A stretch of DNA of 64,000 nt, from positions 28,543 through 92,542 of the forward strand of contig CALVAK010000008.1 of assembly GCA_944325525.1 (NCBI GenBank), given 5' to 3'. This DNA is from Candidatus Gastranaerophilales bacterium (GTDB lineage: Bacteria; Cyanobacteriota; Vampirovibrionia; Gastranaerophilales; Gastranaerophilaceae). Under the pieces are notes generated by a model that was not told where the DNA came from, did not search any database, and saw nothing but the letters and a program-made list of their open reading frames with translations. Positions 7,613-17,067 of the stretch are shown one piece after another (positions within the stretch are counted from its first letter, which is position 1; each line of letters begins with the position of its first letter). The position numbers and the translations under genes were made by a program.

Positions 7613-9346
7613 TTAAGAAATGTTTTCTGTTAATTTTTCTATCGCTGCCTCGGGAGTTATTAATTCGATTTCTCCGGTTGCTCTTGTTTTAAATTCAATA
7701 AGATTATCTTTTATTGTTTTTCCTACTGTAATTCTATATGGAATACCAATTAAATCTGCATCTTTAAGTTTAACTCCGGCTCTTTCGGCTCTATCATCAA
7801 GGATTACCTCAACTTTTTTATTCTGCAATTTTTTATATATTTCTTGTGCGACTTCCATTTGCTGTACATCTTGATCACTGACAGGAACAACAATCACAGT
7901 ATATGGGGCAATAGTTAAAGGCCATATTATACCGTGTTCGTCATGATGTCTTTCAACAGCCGCAGCTGCGGTTCTTGATATACCTATTCCGTAGCAACCC
8001 ATTATGAAAGGTTTTTCTTTTCCGTCTTTATCCGTAAAAGTAGCATTCATTGCTTTAGAATATTTAGTCCCTAACTTAAAAATATTACCTACTTCTATAC
8101 CTCTTGTTACTTTCAAACTGCTGCCGCATTCTGGACATTTATCATTTTCTTCGACCAGCCTTATATCACAGATACGATCCGGCAGTTCAACATCAACTCC
8201 CCAGTTTGCACCAACCATATGTTTATCATTCTGGTTACAACCAATTATAAAATTCTTTAAATCTTTAACTGTTTCATCTGCAATTATTTCAATGTTTTTT
8301 AATCCTTTTGGGCCTATAAATCCGGCAACAGCATTAAATCCGCTTTCTTTCATAATTTCTTCTATTTCGCCAGCACTCGCAATTCTTATTTCATTTCCGC
8401 AGAATGCATTCATTAATTTTGTTTCTTCAACTGTTCTATCTCCTCTGATTAAAGCAAGAACATATTTCCCGTCTATTACATATATTAGTGACTTACATAT
8501 AATTGTTGAAGAAACATTAAGGAATTCTGAAAGCTCTTCTATAGAATGAGTAGAAGGAGTATCAATAATTTCTGCCTTTTCATATTTACCCGTAGTTACA
8601 GCTTCATTTAATACAGAAACCGCATGGTTTGAATTTGCACTGTATGAACATTTTGTACAATAAAATACATCATTTTCGCCAGCATTATTTTCACTCTTAT
8701 CATTTACTAATACCATAAATTCATGTGATACACTTCCACCTATCGCTCCAGAATCAGATTGAACCATTTTCGTTTCAAGTCCGCATCTTTCAAATATCCT
8801 TTTATAAGCCTCGGCCATGATTTTATATGATTTATCAAGTCCTTCTTCGTTTGCATCAAAACTGTATGCATCTTTCATTATAAATTCACGTCCCCGTAAA
8901 AGTCCAAAGCGTGGCCTTATCTCATCTCTGAATTTTGACTGTATTTGATATAAATTAACAGGCAACTGTTTGTATGACCTTATACCTTCTCTTCCTATAG
9001 ACGTTATAACTTCTTCATGAGTCGGTCCCAGACACATTTCACGATCATGTCTATCTCTAAGCCGCATAAGTTCTTTGCCGTATACGTCCCATCTGCCTGA
9101 CTCCTGCCATAATTCAGCAGGCTGCACAAAAGGCATTAAAAGTTCCTGTGCTCCTGCATTATCCATTTCTTCACGTACTATATTTTCTATTTTTTTAAGT
9201 ACACGCCACATTAATGGCAAATAATTATATATACCGTTAGCAAGCTTTCTTATATATCCAGCTCTGACAAGCAATTTATGACTTGCAACCTCAGCATCTG
9301 AAGGAAACTCTCTTAAAGTCTGAACAAAAAGATTTGACATTCTCAT
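7613..9346 (-). CDS. proS: prolyl-tRNA synthetase, bacterial type
   Basis: ProS charges tRNA-Pro with proline. The 577-aa length fits the bacterial ProRS with an inserted editing domain (about 572 aa in E. coli). Visible features are the N-terminal FVQTLREFPSDAEV and RAGYIRKLANGIYNYLP, class II motif 2 (LGPTHEEV and FRDEIRPRFGLLRGREF), the YbaK-like editing insert in the middle (about residues 240-400), and motif 3 (GCYGIGISRT). The anticodon-binding domain follows (IAPYTVIVVP). ATGs at 9346 and 9340 are both possible; MSNLF at 9340 is closer to the family start. Confidence 0.96.
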   Translation of the reverse strand: MRMSNLFVQTLREFPSDAEVASHKLLVRAGYIRKLANGIYNYLPLMWRVLKKIENIVREEMDNAGAQELLMPFVQPAELWQESGRWDVYGKELMRLRDRHDREMCLGPTHEEVITSIGREGIRSYKQLPVNLYQIQSKFRDEIRPRFGLLRGREFIMKDAYSFDANEEGLDKSYKIMAEAYKRIFERCGLETKMVQSDSGAIGGSVSHEFMVLVNDKSENNAGENDVFYCTKCSYSANSNHAVSVLNEAVTTGKYEKAEIIDTPSTHSIEELSEFLNVSSTIICKSLIYVIDGKYVLALIRGDRTVEETKLMNAFCGNEIRIASAGEIEEIMKESGFNAVAGFIGPKGLKNIEIIADETVKDLKNFIIGCNQNDKHMVGANWGVDVELPDRICDIRLVEENDKCPECGSSLKVTRGIEVGNIFKLGTKYSKAMNATFTDKDGKEKPFIMGCYGIGISRTAAAAVERHHDEHGIIWPLTIAPYTVIVVPVSDQDVQQMEVAQEIYKKLQNKKVEVILDDRAERAGVKLKDADLIGIPYRITVGKTIKDNLIEFKTRATGEIELITPEAAIEKLTENIS

Positions 9347-9399
9347 ATAAAATAAACCTCTAATAGTGTCTGACTATTTTATATTAACACAATTAAAAA

Positions 9400-10422
9400 T
9401 TATTGAAATGTTTCTCTTCTTGCCTGTTCTAATTCAATCTCACGCAATTCTCTTATTGCTGAAGGCATTATTAACTCAAAATGTTCCACAACCGCAGGAT
9501 CAAATTGCTTTCCTGAAAGTTCTTTAATACGACGAAGTGCTTCTTCGGGTGAAATATGCTGCCTGTATACTTTTGGAGTTATCATACTGTCAAAAGCATC
9601 TGCAACTGCAATTATTCTTGAACCTATCGGTATTTCATCTCCTTTTATTCCGTATGGATATCCATTTCCGTCATAGTGTTCGTGGTGATATTTAATAATT
9701 TCCACAACATCATTTAATTGTTTTATATCATCCAATATCTTTACGCTATGCTGAACATGTTTTTTTATTTCATTGTATTCTTCAGGTGACAGTTTCTCTA
9801 CTTTTGTTAATATATCATCGGAAACACCTATCATACCGATATCATGCAAAAGTCCTGCCAGTTCTATCTTTCCTGTTGACATCTCACTTAAATGAAGAGA
9901 ATGAGCTATTTTTACCGCATAATATGTAACTCTTCTGCTTCTTCCTAACGTATATGAATCTTTTGCATCTAAAGCCTCAACTATCGCCGTAATAGTTCCT
10001 GCAAATAATTCTTTTAAATCGTTTATCAAGGCACTGTTATCCATTTTTAATTGAAGATATTCCAGAGCATTTTCAACAATTAATAATAATTCATCAGGAT
10101 TATAAGGTTTTTTGATATATCTGTATATTTTTGCGTAGTTTATTGCATCAATAAGTATTCCTGCATCTGAATATGCAGTAACAAGAAGTCTCATTGTATC
10201 GGGAGAAATTTCATAACATCGTTTTAAAAATTCTACCCCGTCCATTTCCGGCATTTTATGGTCTGAAAGTATACAATGAAATTTTTCTTTTTTTAACATC
10301 TCCAGAGCTGTCAACGGCGATGTTGACTGAGCTATATCATATTTTCCTCTTAACGTACGATACAATAATGCAAGGTTATCCGGTTCATCATCTACTATCA
10401 AAACTTTATATTTATCTGTCAT
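9400..10422 (-). CDS. response regulator with HD-GYP domain
   Basis: This 340-aa protein has a receiver domain (residues 4-125: acidic pocket D11/D12, phosphoacceptor D54, K105 in KKPY) and an HD-GYP domain (HD at 193-194, HHEHYDGNGYP with H246, H247 and GYP at 254-256). HD-GYP proteins hydrolyse cyclic di-GMP. One oddity is that the box normally reading GHSxRV is GRSRRV (R161 in place of His), which removes a metal ligand used by some family members, so activity may be altered. The start codon overlaps the stop of the upstream histidine kinase by one base, and that kinase is its probable partner. Confidence 0.9.
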   Translation of the reverse strand: MTDKYKVLIVDDEPDNLALLYRTLRGKYDIAQSTSPLTALEMLKKEKFHCILSDHKMPEMDGVEFLKRCYEISPDTMRLLVTAYSDAGILIDAINYAKIYRYIKKPYNPDELLLIVENALEYLQLKMDNSALINDLKELFAGTITAIVEALDAKDSYTLGRSRRVTYYAVKIAHSLHLSEMSTGKIELAGLLHDIGMIGVSDDILTKVEKLSPEEYNEIKKHVQHSVKILDDIKQLNDVVEIIKYHHEHYDGNGYPYGIKGDEIPIGSRIIAVADAFDSMITPKVYRQHISPEEALRRIKELSGKQFDPAVVEHFELIMPSAIRELREIELEQARRETFQ

Positions 10423-12074
10423 TAAACTTCTCCTTTGTTTAAAATTCCGGCATTAAGGTTTTCTCTATCTATATTTATAGGTAATGTAATGGTAAATTTA
10501 GTACCCAACCCTTTTTTTGATTCAACTGTTATATCACCTTGATGATTTTTTATAATTTTATAAGTAATAGACAGCCCAAGTCCGGTTCCCTGACCTACAG
10601 GCTTTGTTGTAAAGAATGGATTAAACACCTTTCTTGTTGTTTCTTCATCCATTCCGGAACCGTTATCCTCTATTTCAATTACTAAATTTTTCCCTGATTT
10701 GTCAGTGTTAATTCTTATCCATATATCACCTTTTTCTTTGATAGCCCCGGCAGCATTGTCCAGAATATTCATAAATACCTGATTTAACTGACCTCCGAAT
10801 GCTTCAATTTTAGGTACATTTTCCATATATTCTTTATGGACTTCTGCTTTATTCTTTAATTTATTATGAAGAATATTCAATGTTGTATCTATTTCATGAG
10901 GAATATCAACATCTGTAATAGATACTTCTTCCATTCTTGAAAAACTCTTTAAATCTTGAATAATATTCTTTGCTCTATCCGCACCTTCTTTACAACTTTT
11001 TATTAAATCAGGCATATCTGATTTTAAAAAATCATAATCTATTGATTGTTTAAGATCTGTTATTTCTTTAAGGTGTTCTGGCGTTAAGTTATCATTAAAT
11101 TCCGTATATTTTTCTATTATTTCAACTAAATCTTTGGAATAATTGCTCAGATGTGTCATATTCCCGTATATAAAATTAATCGGATTATTAATTTCATGCA
11201 TTATACCCGCAACAAGCTCACCGAGAGATTTCATTTTTTCTGAATGCACCATCATTGCCTGAGTATTTTGAAGTTCGGCATATGCATTTTTCAATTCTTT
11301 TGTTCTGTCCTGCACCTGTGCCTCTAATGATGAATATAACCTTTGAAGAGCATTTGCCATCATATTATATGACTGTACCAGCTGGTTTATCTCATAATAT
11401 TTTGTATAATCAAGTCTGCCTGACAAATCTCCTTTTGCTATTTTTGAAACTGTTTCTTCCATTGTTGCAAGAGGTTTTGATATACTCCTTGCAAGAAGAA
11501 AAGATGCAAAAATACTTGAAAGAAGAATTATACTGAAAAATATTTGAGCAAATGTCTGAATATTATATAAATAACTCTCTATAAAATTACTTTGTGTCAT
11601 TCCTATATATATGTGATAATTGATTTTTCTAACATATATAGTACGCAAATCTTTTTTATTAAAATCAGGAGCAACACTAAGCTTAAAAGATGCTGGATTG
11701 TTTGGTGTCCTGAATATATACTTTGAATCTTTCGGAAGTGAATTATATAATTCTTTCATATTAGAATCTAAAATAACAACATATTTAACAACATAACTTC
11801 CGGCTAAAATATTATTTAAATCTGTTTGTATCAAACCAAAATTACCGTTATATAAATCTTGATTAAATACTCTTATATTCGAAATAAAATCCGCTGACAG
11901 GTCATTTTGCAGACTTTTTATATTATCCTGTGAGTAAACATACATTATTAATTCAACAATACTCACGGTGATTATTATTACAAGCATTATACTCAAGGTA
12001 ATTGTATTATTAAATCGAAAGGAAAATCCTCTGAATTTTATTTTTTTCTTCTTTTTTTCACTTTTTCTAATCAC
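10422..12074 (-). CDS. membrane sensor histidine kinase (HAMP, HisKA, HATPase_c)
   Basis: A 550-aa kinase with two transmembrane helices (about residues 28-47 and 178-197) enclosing a periplasmic sensor of roughly 130 residues. It continues with HAMP (198-250), a coiled-coil linker, a dimerisation/phosphoacceptor helix with MHEINNPIN (H293), and an ATPase domain with N box (NQVFMNILDNA), G1 (DNGSG), F box (FNPFFTTK) and G2 (GTGLGLS). Its stop shares a base with the start of the HD-GYP regulator, so the pair is one operon that probably converts an envelope signal into a change in c-di-GMP. The ligand is unknown. Confidence 0.92.
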   Translation of the reverse strand: MIRKSEKKKKKIKFRGFSFRFNNTITLSIMLVIIITVSIVELIMYVYSQDNIKSLQNDLSADFISNIRVFNQDLYNGNFGLIQTDLNNILAGSYVVKYVVILDSNMKELYNSLPKDSKYIFRTPNNPASFKLSVAPDFNKKDLRTIYVRKINYHIYIGMTQSNFIESYLYNIQTFAQIFFSIILLSSIFASFLLARSISKPLATMEETVSKIAKGDLSGRLDYTKYYEINQLVQSYNMMANALQRLYSSLEAQVQDRTKELKNAYAELQNTQAMMVHSEKMKSLGELVAGIMHEINNPINFIYGNMTHLSNYSKDLVEIIEKYTEFNDNLTPEHLKEITDLKQSIDYDFLKSDMPDLIKSCKEGADRAKNIIQDLKSFSRMEEVSITDVDIPHEIDTTLNILHNKLKNKAEVHKEYMENVPKIEAFGGQLNQVFMNILDNAAGAIKEKGDIWIRINTDKSGKNLVIEIEDNGSGMDEETTRKVFNPFFTTKPVGQGTGLGLSITYKIIKNHQGDITVESKKGLGTKFTITLPINIDRENLNAGILNKGEV

Positions 12075-12151
12075 TTAACTTTCACCCGTATTATATTTAT
12101 AAAACAGTATGTATAGAAATATTTAACAATATTTTTTAAGTATTTACAAGT

Positions 12152-12733
12152 TTATTTATTACTGTTTTCAATTTGTTTTCTGAAACAGAATTGTACAAGA
12201 GCAATTCTATCAAAATTTGTTATCCCCTTAAAACGCCCTGAAGATACATATTTATCATTAATTGCTTCAATTCTTATCGGTTCAAAAACACATTTAATTG
12301 ATTTGTTTTCAATATCAAAATTTATGTTGTATTCAGTCAAGAGTTTAAGTTGTTCCTCTGTTGACAGTTTTAAACCTCCTGCACTTATATCAACTATTTT
12401 TGCATTAATTTTTGATGAATCACTTTTGAGTATTACTTCTTTTTCAAGCTGAATTCTTGAATATTCTCTTCTCTGTAAATATTTATATGCAATCGGGAAC
12501 CAAACAGAAAGAATATCGTCTTTAACTTCTTTAACAATCGTTTCAAAATATAATTGACCTTTCGGAGTCGAAGTAAATAATTCAACCGATTCGTCTGTTT
12601 CATATTTGTAAATATTATCAAGCTTTATCTTAAAACAATCCTCACGTACTTCTGTAACACGGCATTTTGAAGCGTTATCAATGCTCCTCGATAATATACA
12701 AAACTCTTTATCTTTATATATTTGTTCTCTCAT
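12152..12733 (-). CDS. PilZ-domain c-di-GMP receptor, YcgR-like
   Basis: A 193-aa soluble protein with an N-terminal YcgR-like beta domain (about residues 1-82) and a C-terminal PilZ domain. The c-di-GMP binding motifs are intact: RREYSR (RxxxR, R89 and R93) and DISAGG (DxSxxG, D115-G120). Such proteins convert c-di-GMP level into effects on motility or surface attachment. It lies directly downstream of the M16 peptidase gene (27-base gap) and upstream of the histidine kinase/HD-GYP pair, all on the same strand, so it may sense the pool that the HD-GYP protein controls. Confidence 0.88.
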   Translation of the reverse strand: MREQIYKDKEFCILSRSIDNASKCRVTEVREDCFKIKLDNIYKYETDESVELFTSTPKGQLYFETIVKEVKDDILSVWFPIAYKYLQRREYSRIQLEKEVILKSDSSKINAKIVDISAGGLKLSTEEQLKLLTEYNINFDIENKSIKCVFEPIRIEAINDKYVSSGRFKGITNFDRIALVQFCFRKQIENSNK

Positions 12734-12760
12734 TACTTTTTCTTCTTTTTCTTTATCATT

Positions 12761-15373
12761 TTACAATTTTTTAGCAGATTTGTCAGGTCCTACTACCGTA
12801 TACACATATGGTTTTGAAAAATATTTATTAGCAGTTTTAATAATATCCTGCAACGTTACTGATTTTATTAATTCAGGGTATCTGTCAATAAAAGTATAAT
12901 CTTTATTCATAATTTCTAAAGAATTCATAAGAGAAGCTTTATCCATATTTGTTTCCATAGATAGAACAAAGTTTCCAAGAAGCTTATCCTTTGCTTCTTC
13001 CAGTTCTTTATTTGTTACGAACTCTGTTTTTAATTTTGCGATTTCTCTAAACATACCTTTTTTAGCAATATCGACATTATCAGGATTTGTTGCAATATAC
13101 AATGCAAAAACTCCTTGATTTACCCCTGCCGAAAATGAAGAACCAACCTGATATGCAAGACCCTGTTCATCTCTTAATTGAGTAAACAGTCGTGAACTCA
13201 TTCCAGAACCCAAGATTGAATCAATAACCTGTAATGCAGCCCATTCTTTTTCATTTATTATACCATCTGTATGCCAGCCAATAATAATCCAGGAGGCTTG
13301 TGAGTCTTTTACAACATTTATAATGCGATTCTTTTTTAAGGTTTTATATTTTGTCTTGTATTGAGTTAAATTAATTCTAGGTTTTCCGTCATTTTTAAGA
13401 AGATTAGAAAAATAACTTATATATTTTTGGTCGTCTACATTTCCATTAATTGTTATAACTACATTTTCCGCAGGAAAAAGGTTATTATAAAATTCAACTA
13501 TATCTTCTCTTTGAATTTCAGAAAGTGTTTTTTCAAGAATTTTTCCGGTATTTCCGTATGGAGTATTTTCCCATATTGCTGTTTTAAATTCGTCGAAAGC
13601 AACTGTATCAGGAGTGTTCTTCTGATTTTTAATTAAATACAATTTGTCAGCTTTTACTCTTTCAATATCAAAAGCATCCAAAGAAGCTTTATTTACAATT
13701 TCAGCAAATATATCAAGAGCAATATCACACTCATTTTTCGTAAATTTAGAAGCAATGCTGAAAGAATCACCTCGTGCTGACGGAACAAGTCTAATTCCAT
13801 TTTCTTCAAGAAGCTGTGAAAGTTCTTGATTCTTATACTTTTGAGTTCCTTTTAGCATGACATCAGCAGTAATTGTAGCAATGCCAGGTATTTTTTCAAG
13901 ATTGTTTCCTCCTCTTGAAGCCATTTCAAGGGCAATAATATCATTTGCACTATTATGTGTAATTATAAGAACAGCTCCGTTTTCAAGTTCATATTTTGTC
14001 GTACTTCCGTTTTCGCTTAATACTTTTGCCTCGTATGTTTTATTTTCATTTTTCTTTATTTCCGGTTTACCTTCTTTTTCAGGAAGGATAATTGATATTA
14101 CAGCAGAATCTTTATCTAAATATGTCTTTGCTGCACGTTTTAAGTCTTCTGCCGTTACTTTATTTATATTATTAAGATAATTTTTATAATAGTCTGTTCC
14201 GTCAGTAAGTGTAACAGTATAGCCTATTTCGCCTGCAATATTTGAGACAGACTCTCTTGAGTAAAAAGTATCTCTTTCTATTATATTTTTAGCTTTTTTT
14301 ATTTCCTCAGGGGTAATTTCATTTTTATAAAGTCTTTCTATTTCGGTAAAGATAGCATTCTTTAGTTTTTCAATATCTTCAGTGATATAATTTGCGGAAA
14401 CTAAAAAAATAGAATCATCTTTCATTGATGCATGAGATGCAGAAATGCTGTGCACAAGCTGTTTTTCATCTTTTATGTTTTTGTATAAGCGTGAAGACTT
14501 ACCGTCGCCTAAAATTGTCGAGAGAACATCAAGTGCATACGAATCTTTACTGTCAATCGGTTTACAACCTTTAAATCCAATTAATATATAACCGGTTTTA
14601 ACCTTCATTTCTTCTTTATATTCAATTTGTCTGTCAGGTTTTTTATCCTGTTTATAAACTGTTTTTTTCTTCTTTGAGTCAACAGGAACCGTTTTATTAA
14701 ACTTTTCTTTAACCAAATTTAAAGCATTTTGGGTATCCACATCACCAATTATAACTGTTGTCATATTTTCAGGAGTATACCAGTTATTATAAAAATCAAG
14801 AATCTGTTCTCGTGATATTGTTTCTATTACTTCTTTTGTACCTATAACATCCCGTTTATAAGGATGAAGTTTATAAAATCCTTTTATCATATTTCGATAC
14901 AAAACTGTTGTTGGTTTATCGTTATTTTTTGCTATTTCCTCAATTACGACTTTTCGTTCCTTTTCGAGTTCTTTTCTCGGTATTAATGGATTTAATAGCA
15001 TATCGGAATGCAAATCAAGTGCCAGCTCAAAATACTGGGATGGTATTAATATATAATAATGAGTAAAATCTTTACTCGTTGCTGCATTTGTTATTGCACC
15101 TTTAGATTCAAGAATTTGATCAAATTCTTTTGCAGGATGTTTTGATGTTCCTTTAAAGAATAAATGCTCAAGAAAATGTGCAACTCCGTTATTTTCGTCT
15201 GTCTCATTTATTGAACCTGTTTTTATCCAAGTATCTATAATCACTATCGGGTTATCGTGAACCTCTTTTATAACTACACTCTGTCCGTTATCAAGTTTAT
15301 ATGTTGAACAATCCTGGGCAAAAGAAACAAGTCCTATAAAAAATACAGCAAGTAATACTAATATTTTACGCAT
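12761..15373 (-). CDS. exported M16-family zinc peptidase, two fused units
   Basis: An 870-aa protein with a signal peptide (MRKILVLLAVFFIGLVSFAQ) and two M16 (insulinase/pitrilysin-like) halves. The first half has the inverse zinc motif HFLEH (H66, E69, H70) and the downstream acidic ligand in VIEEI (E146/E147). In the second half the equivalent position reads TADVM, so it is non-catalytic, while the substrate-positioning SRLFTQLRDEQGLAY motif is kept. This active-plus-inactive pairing is standard for the family. It probably degrades peptides in the periplasm or at the surface. Confidence 0.92.
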   Translation of the reverse strand: MRKILVLLAVFFIGLVSFAQDCSTYKLDNGQSVVIKEVHDNPIVIIDTWIKTGSINETDENNGVAHFLEHLFFKGTSKHPAKEFDQILESKGAITNAATSKDFTHYYILIPSQYFELALDLHSDMLLNPLIPRKELEKERKVVIEEIAKNNDKPTTVLYRNMIKGFYKLHPYKRDVIGTKEVIETISREQILDFYNNWYTPENMTTVIIGDVDTQNALNLVKEKFNKTVPVDSKKKKTVYKQDKKPDRQIEYKEEMKVKTGYILIGFKGCKPIDSKDSYALDVLSTILGDGKSSRLYKNIKDEKQLVHSISASHASMKDDSIFLVSANYITEDIEKLKNAIFTEIERLYKNEITPEEIKKAKNIIERDTFYSRESVSNIAGEIGYTVTLTDGTDYYKNYLNNINKVTAEDLKRAAKTYLDKDSAVISIILPEKEGKPEIKKNENKTYEAKVLSENGSTTKYELENGAVLIITHNSANDIIALEMASRGGNNLEKIPGIATITADVMLKGTQKYKNQELSQLLEENGIRLVPSARGDSFSIASKFTKNECDIALDIFAEIVNKASLDAFDIERVKADKLYLIKNQKNTPDTVAFDEFKTAIWENTPYGNTGKILEKTLSEIQREDIVEFYNNLFPAENVVITINGNVDDQKYISYFSNLLKNDGKPRINLTQYKTKYKTLKKNRIINVVKDSQASWIIIGWHTDGIINEKEWAALQVIDSILGSGMSSRLFTQLRDEQGLAYQVGSSFSAGVNQGVFALYIATNPDNVDIAKKGMFREIAKLKTEFVTNKELEEAKDKLLGNFVLSMETNMDKASLMNSLEIMNKDYTFIDRYPELIKSVTLQDIIKTANKYFSKPYVYTVVGPDKSAKKL

Positions 15374-15606
15374 TTTATATCCTCAATATTTATCCCCAAC
15401 AAAAAATATTATACTATAAATTTTGTTTTATTTCTTTACTACTATACAATATAGTCTTTTGGCTAATGAGAATATTCAAACCGCCTTATAAGCTTTATGT
15501 TCTTCTTACAAAAAGATAAGCCCCTGAAATGAGTTCAGAGCAACATTTTATATAACATTTTTATATTTTTTGCCGGATTATAAAAAAACATACATTTTTC
15601 GTAAAA
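15374..15606. other. intergenic region upstream of the M16 peptidase gene
   Basis: This is the AT-rich half of a 383-base gene-free gap. It should contain the promoter of the M16 gene reading leftward. A small hairpin (CTGAA / TTCAG) lies near 15526-15540. I see no RNA gene. Confidence 0.5.
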
Positions 15607-15640
15607 TCAAAGTTTTTGGATAAGACAGTCAATCTCAACC

Positions 15641-15753
15641 TCCGGAATTTCGCTCTCTTGAAATTCCTTTTCGCTCATTGCTGTCGCTGGCTTCTCTTCG
15701 TTCCCGCCAGCTTCGCATTCGCCTTCCGGACTCCGTCCGTCCGGAATTTCGCT
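15641..15753. repeat. GC-rich element with 14-bp terminal direct repeats and three hairpins
   Basis: The 14-mer TCCGGAATTTCGCT occurs at 15641-15654 and again at 15740-15753, exactly 99 bases apart. Between and overlapping these are three inverted repeats: GGAATTTC/GAAATTCC (15644-15651, 15660-15667), GCTGGC/GCCAGC (15686-15691, 15706-15711) and TCCGGAC/GTCCGGA (15725-15731, 15739-15745). The segment is far richer in GC than its surroundings. It begins 3 bases after the prs stop. Read on the minus strand in the prs frame it stays open until a TGA at 15607-15609. It could be an inserted small repeat element or an RNA 3' structure. Confidence 0.6.
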
Positions 15754-15756
15754 TCT

Positions 15757-16809
15757 TTATGCCGAAATATCTAGCATTGCCCCTGCTATTTGTGATGACA
15801 TATCAACATATTTAATCTTATCAATTACATCTTTTTTGGGCTTTACACTGTTAGTTGCTATTATCTCTTTAACAGGTGCATTCTGCAATTTTTCCATCGC
15901 ATCTCCGTTAAACAAACCGTGTGCAGCACATACATATATATCTTTTGCACCACGTGTTTTTAATAACTTTGCCGCTTCTGCTATAGTTCCTGCTGTATCA
16001 ATTATGTCATCAAAAATTATACAATTCTTACCGAAAACATCTCCAATAAGTGTCTCTGCTGATGCTTCATTATGTGCATGACGGTATTTATATACAATTG
16101 CTTTTTCGCAGCCAATTGCTTTTGCAAGTTTATCCGCTCTTTTTACTCCGCCTGTATCTGGACTTACTATTACCGTATTCTTAAGATTTTTACTTTTTAA
16201 ATATTCAAGCATTACAGGCATAGATTCTAAATTCGTAACAGGCATGTCATTACCTGCAAATCCTTCTATTGAAGCAGAATGCAAATCAACTGTAATTATT
16301 TCGTCAACACCTGATGCCTTTAGCAAATCCATATTTAATCTTGCTGCTATAGGCTCATTTAACCCTGATGCCCGCTTTTCTTGTCTGGCATAATAAAAAC
16401 TCGGCATAACTGCAATGACTTTTTCGGCTCCGGCTCGTTTCGCCGCATCAGCTTTTAAATATGTTTCCATTAAATTTTCATTTACATTATCACCTGATGC
16501 AGGCATTATATATACATCTTTTCCACGAATCTTACCATCTATATTTACATACGTTTCTCCATTCTTAAAATGTTTCACCTGCGTATTTAAAGCATTTACC
16601 CCCAGTTGTCTTTCTATATTTTTTTCAAGACCCGTTTTATTTACAGATGGTATAATTGCTATTTTTTCCGATAATCCACTATTTTCATTTTCCCCTTTAA
16701 AACTAAAAATATCAGCATCGTTTTTTTGAGATGCTGATATTAAAGTTCTATTGAGCATACTACTCTTATGGTAATCTAAAAATGGCATACCTACAGAACT
16801 TATTCGCAT
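15757..16809 (-). CDS. prs: ribose-phosphate pyrophosphokinase with N-terminal leader
   Basis: PRPP synthetase makes 5-phosphoribosyl pyrophosphate from ribose 5-phosphate and ATP for nucleotide, His and Trp synthesis. From ATG 16809 (AAGGG upstream) it has 350 residues, against 315 in E. coli. The enzyme core begins near residue 48 and has HFKNGE, the flexible-loop YARQEKR (140-146), VDLHS (174-178), SPDTGG and the PRPP loop DDIIDTAGT (267-275). The extra N-terminus starts MRISSVG and has FSFKG at 35-39, the same leader as on the 578-aa protein at 3283-5019. Such an extension is not normal for this enzyme. A longer TTG start at 16827 is less likely. No other prs copy lies in the window. Confidence 0.92.
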   Translation of the reverse strand: MRISSVGMPFLDYHKSSMLNRTLISASQKNDADIFSFKGENENSGLSEKIAIIPSVNKTGLEKNIERQLGVNALNTQVKHFKNGETYVNIDGKIRGKDVYIMPASGDNVNENLMETYLKADAAKRAGAEKVIAVMPSFYYARQEKRASGLNEPIAARLNMDLLKASGVDEIITVDLHSASIEGFAGNDMPVTNLESMPVMLEYLKSKNLKNTVIVSPDTGGVKRADKLAKAIGCEKAIVYKYRHAHNEASAETLIGDVFGKNCIIFDDIIDTAGTIAEAAKLLKTRGAKDIYVCAAHGLFNGDAMEKLQNAPVKEIIATNSVKPKKDVIDKIKYVDMSSQIAGAMLDISA

Positions 16810-17067
16810 ATCTTTTACCCTTCTCAACTTATTATTATCACAAATTAATTCACAAACTATAATGTAAAGTACTTATTTCGATTATTATTTTATCTTAAAT
16901 AATAATTTTTCTCAATAAAATCTCAGTAATAATTATTACAATGTAACATATAACCATAATCCGGCAAAATCATCATTATTGCTTTTTTTATAATTTACTT
17001 TATACTTTAATTAATTGCCTTTTTAATTATTAAAATATAAATAATTTTGTAAAAACAAATATAAACA

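Noticed and set aside
16810..16827. TTG start of prs six codons upstream
   Set aside because: The AAGGG site fits the ATG at 16809, which also places the leader at the exact N-terminus as in the other proteins.
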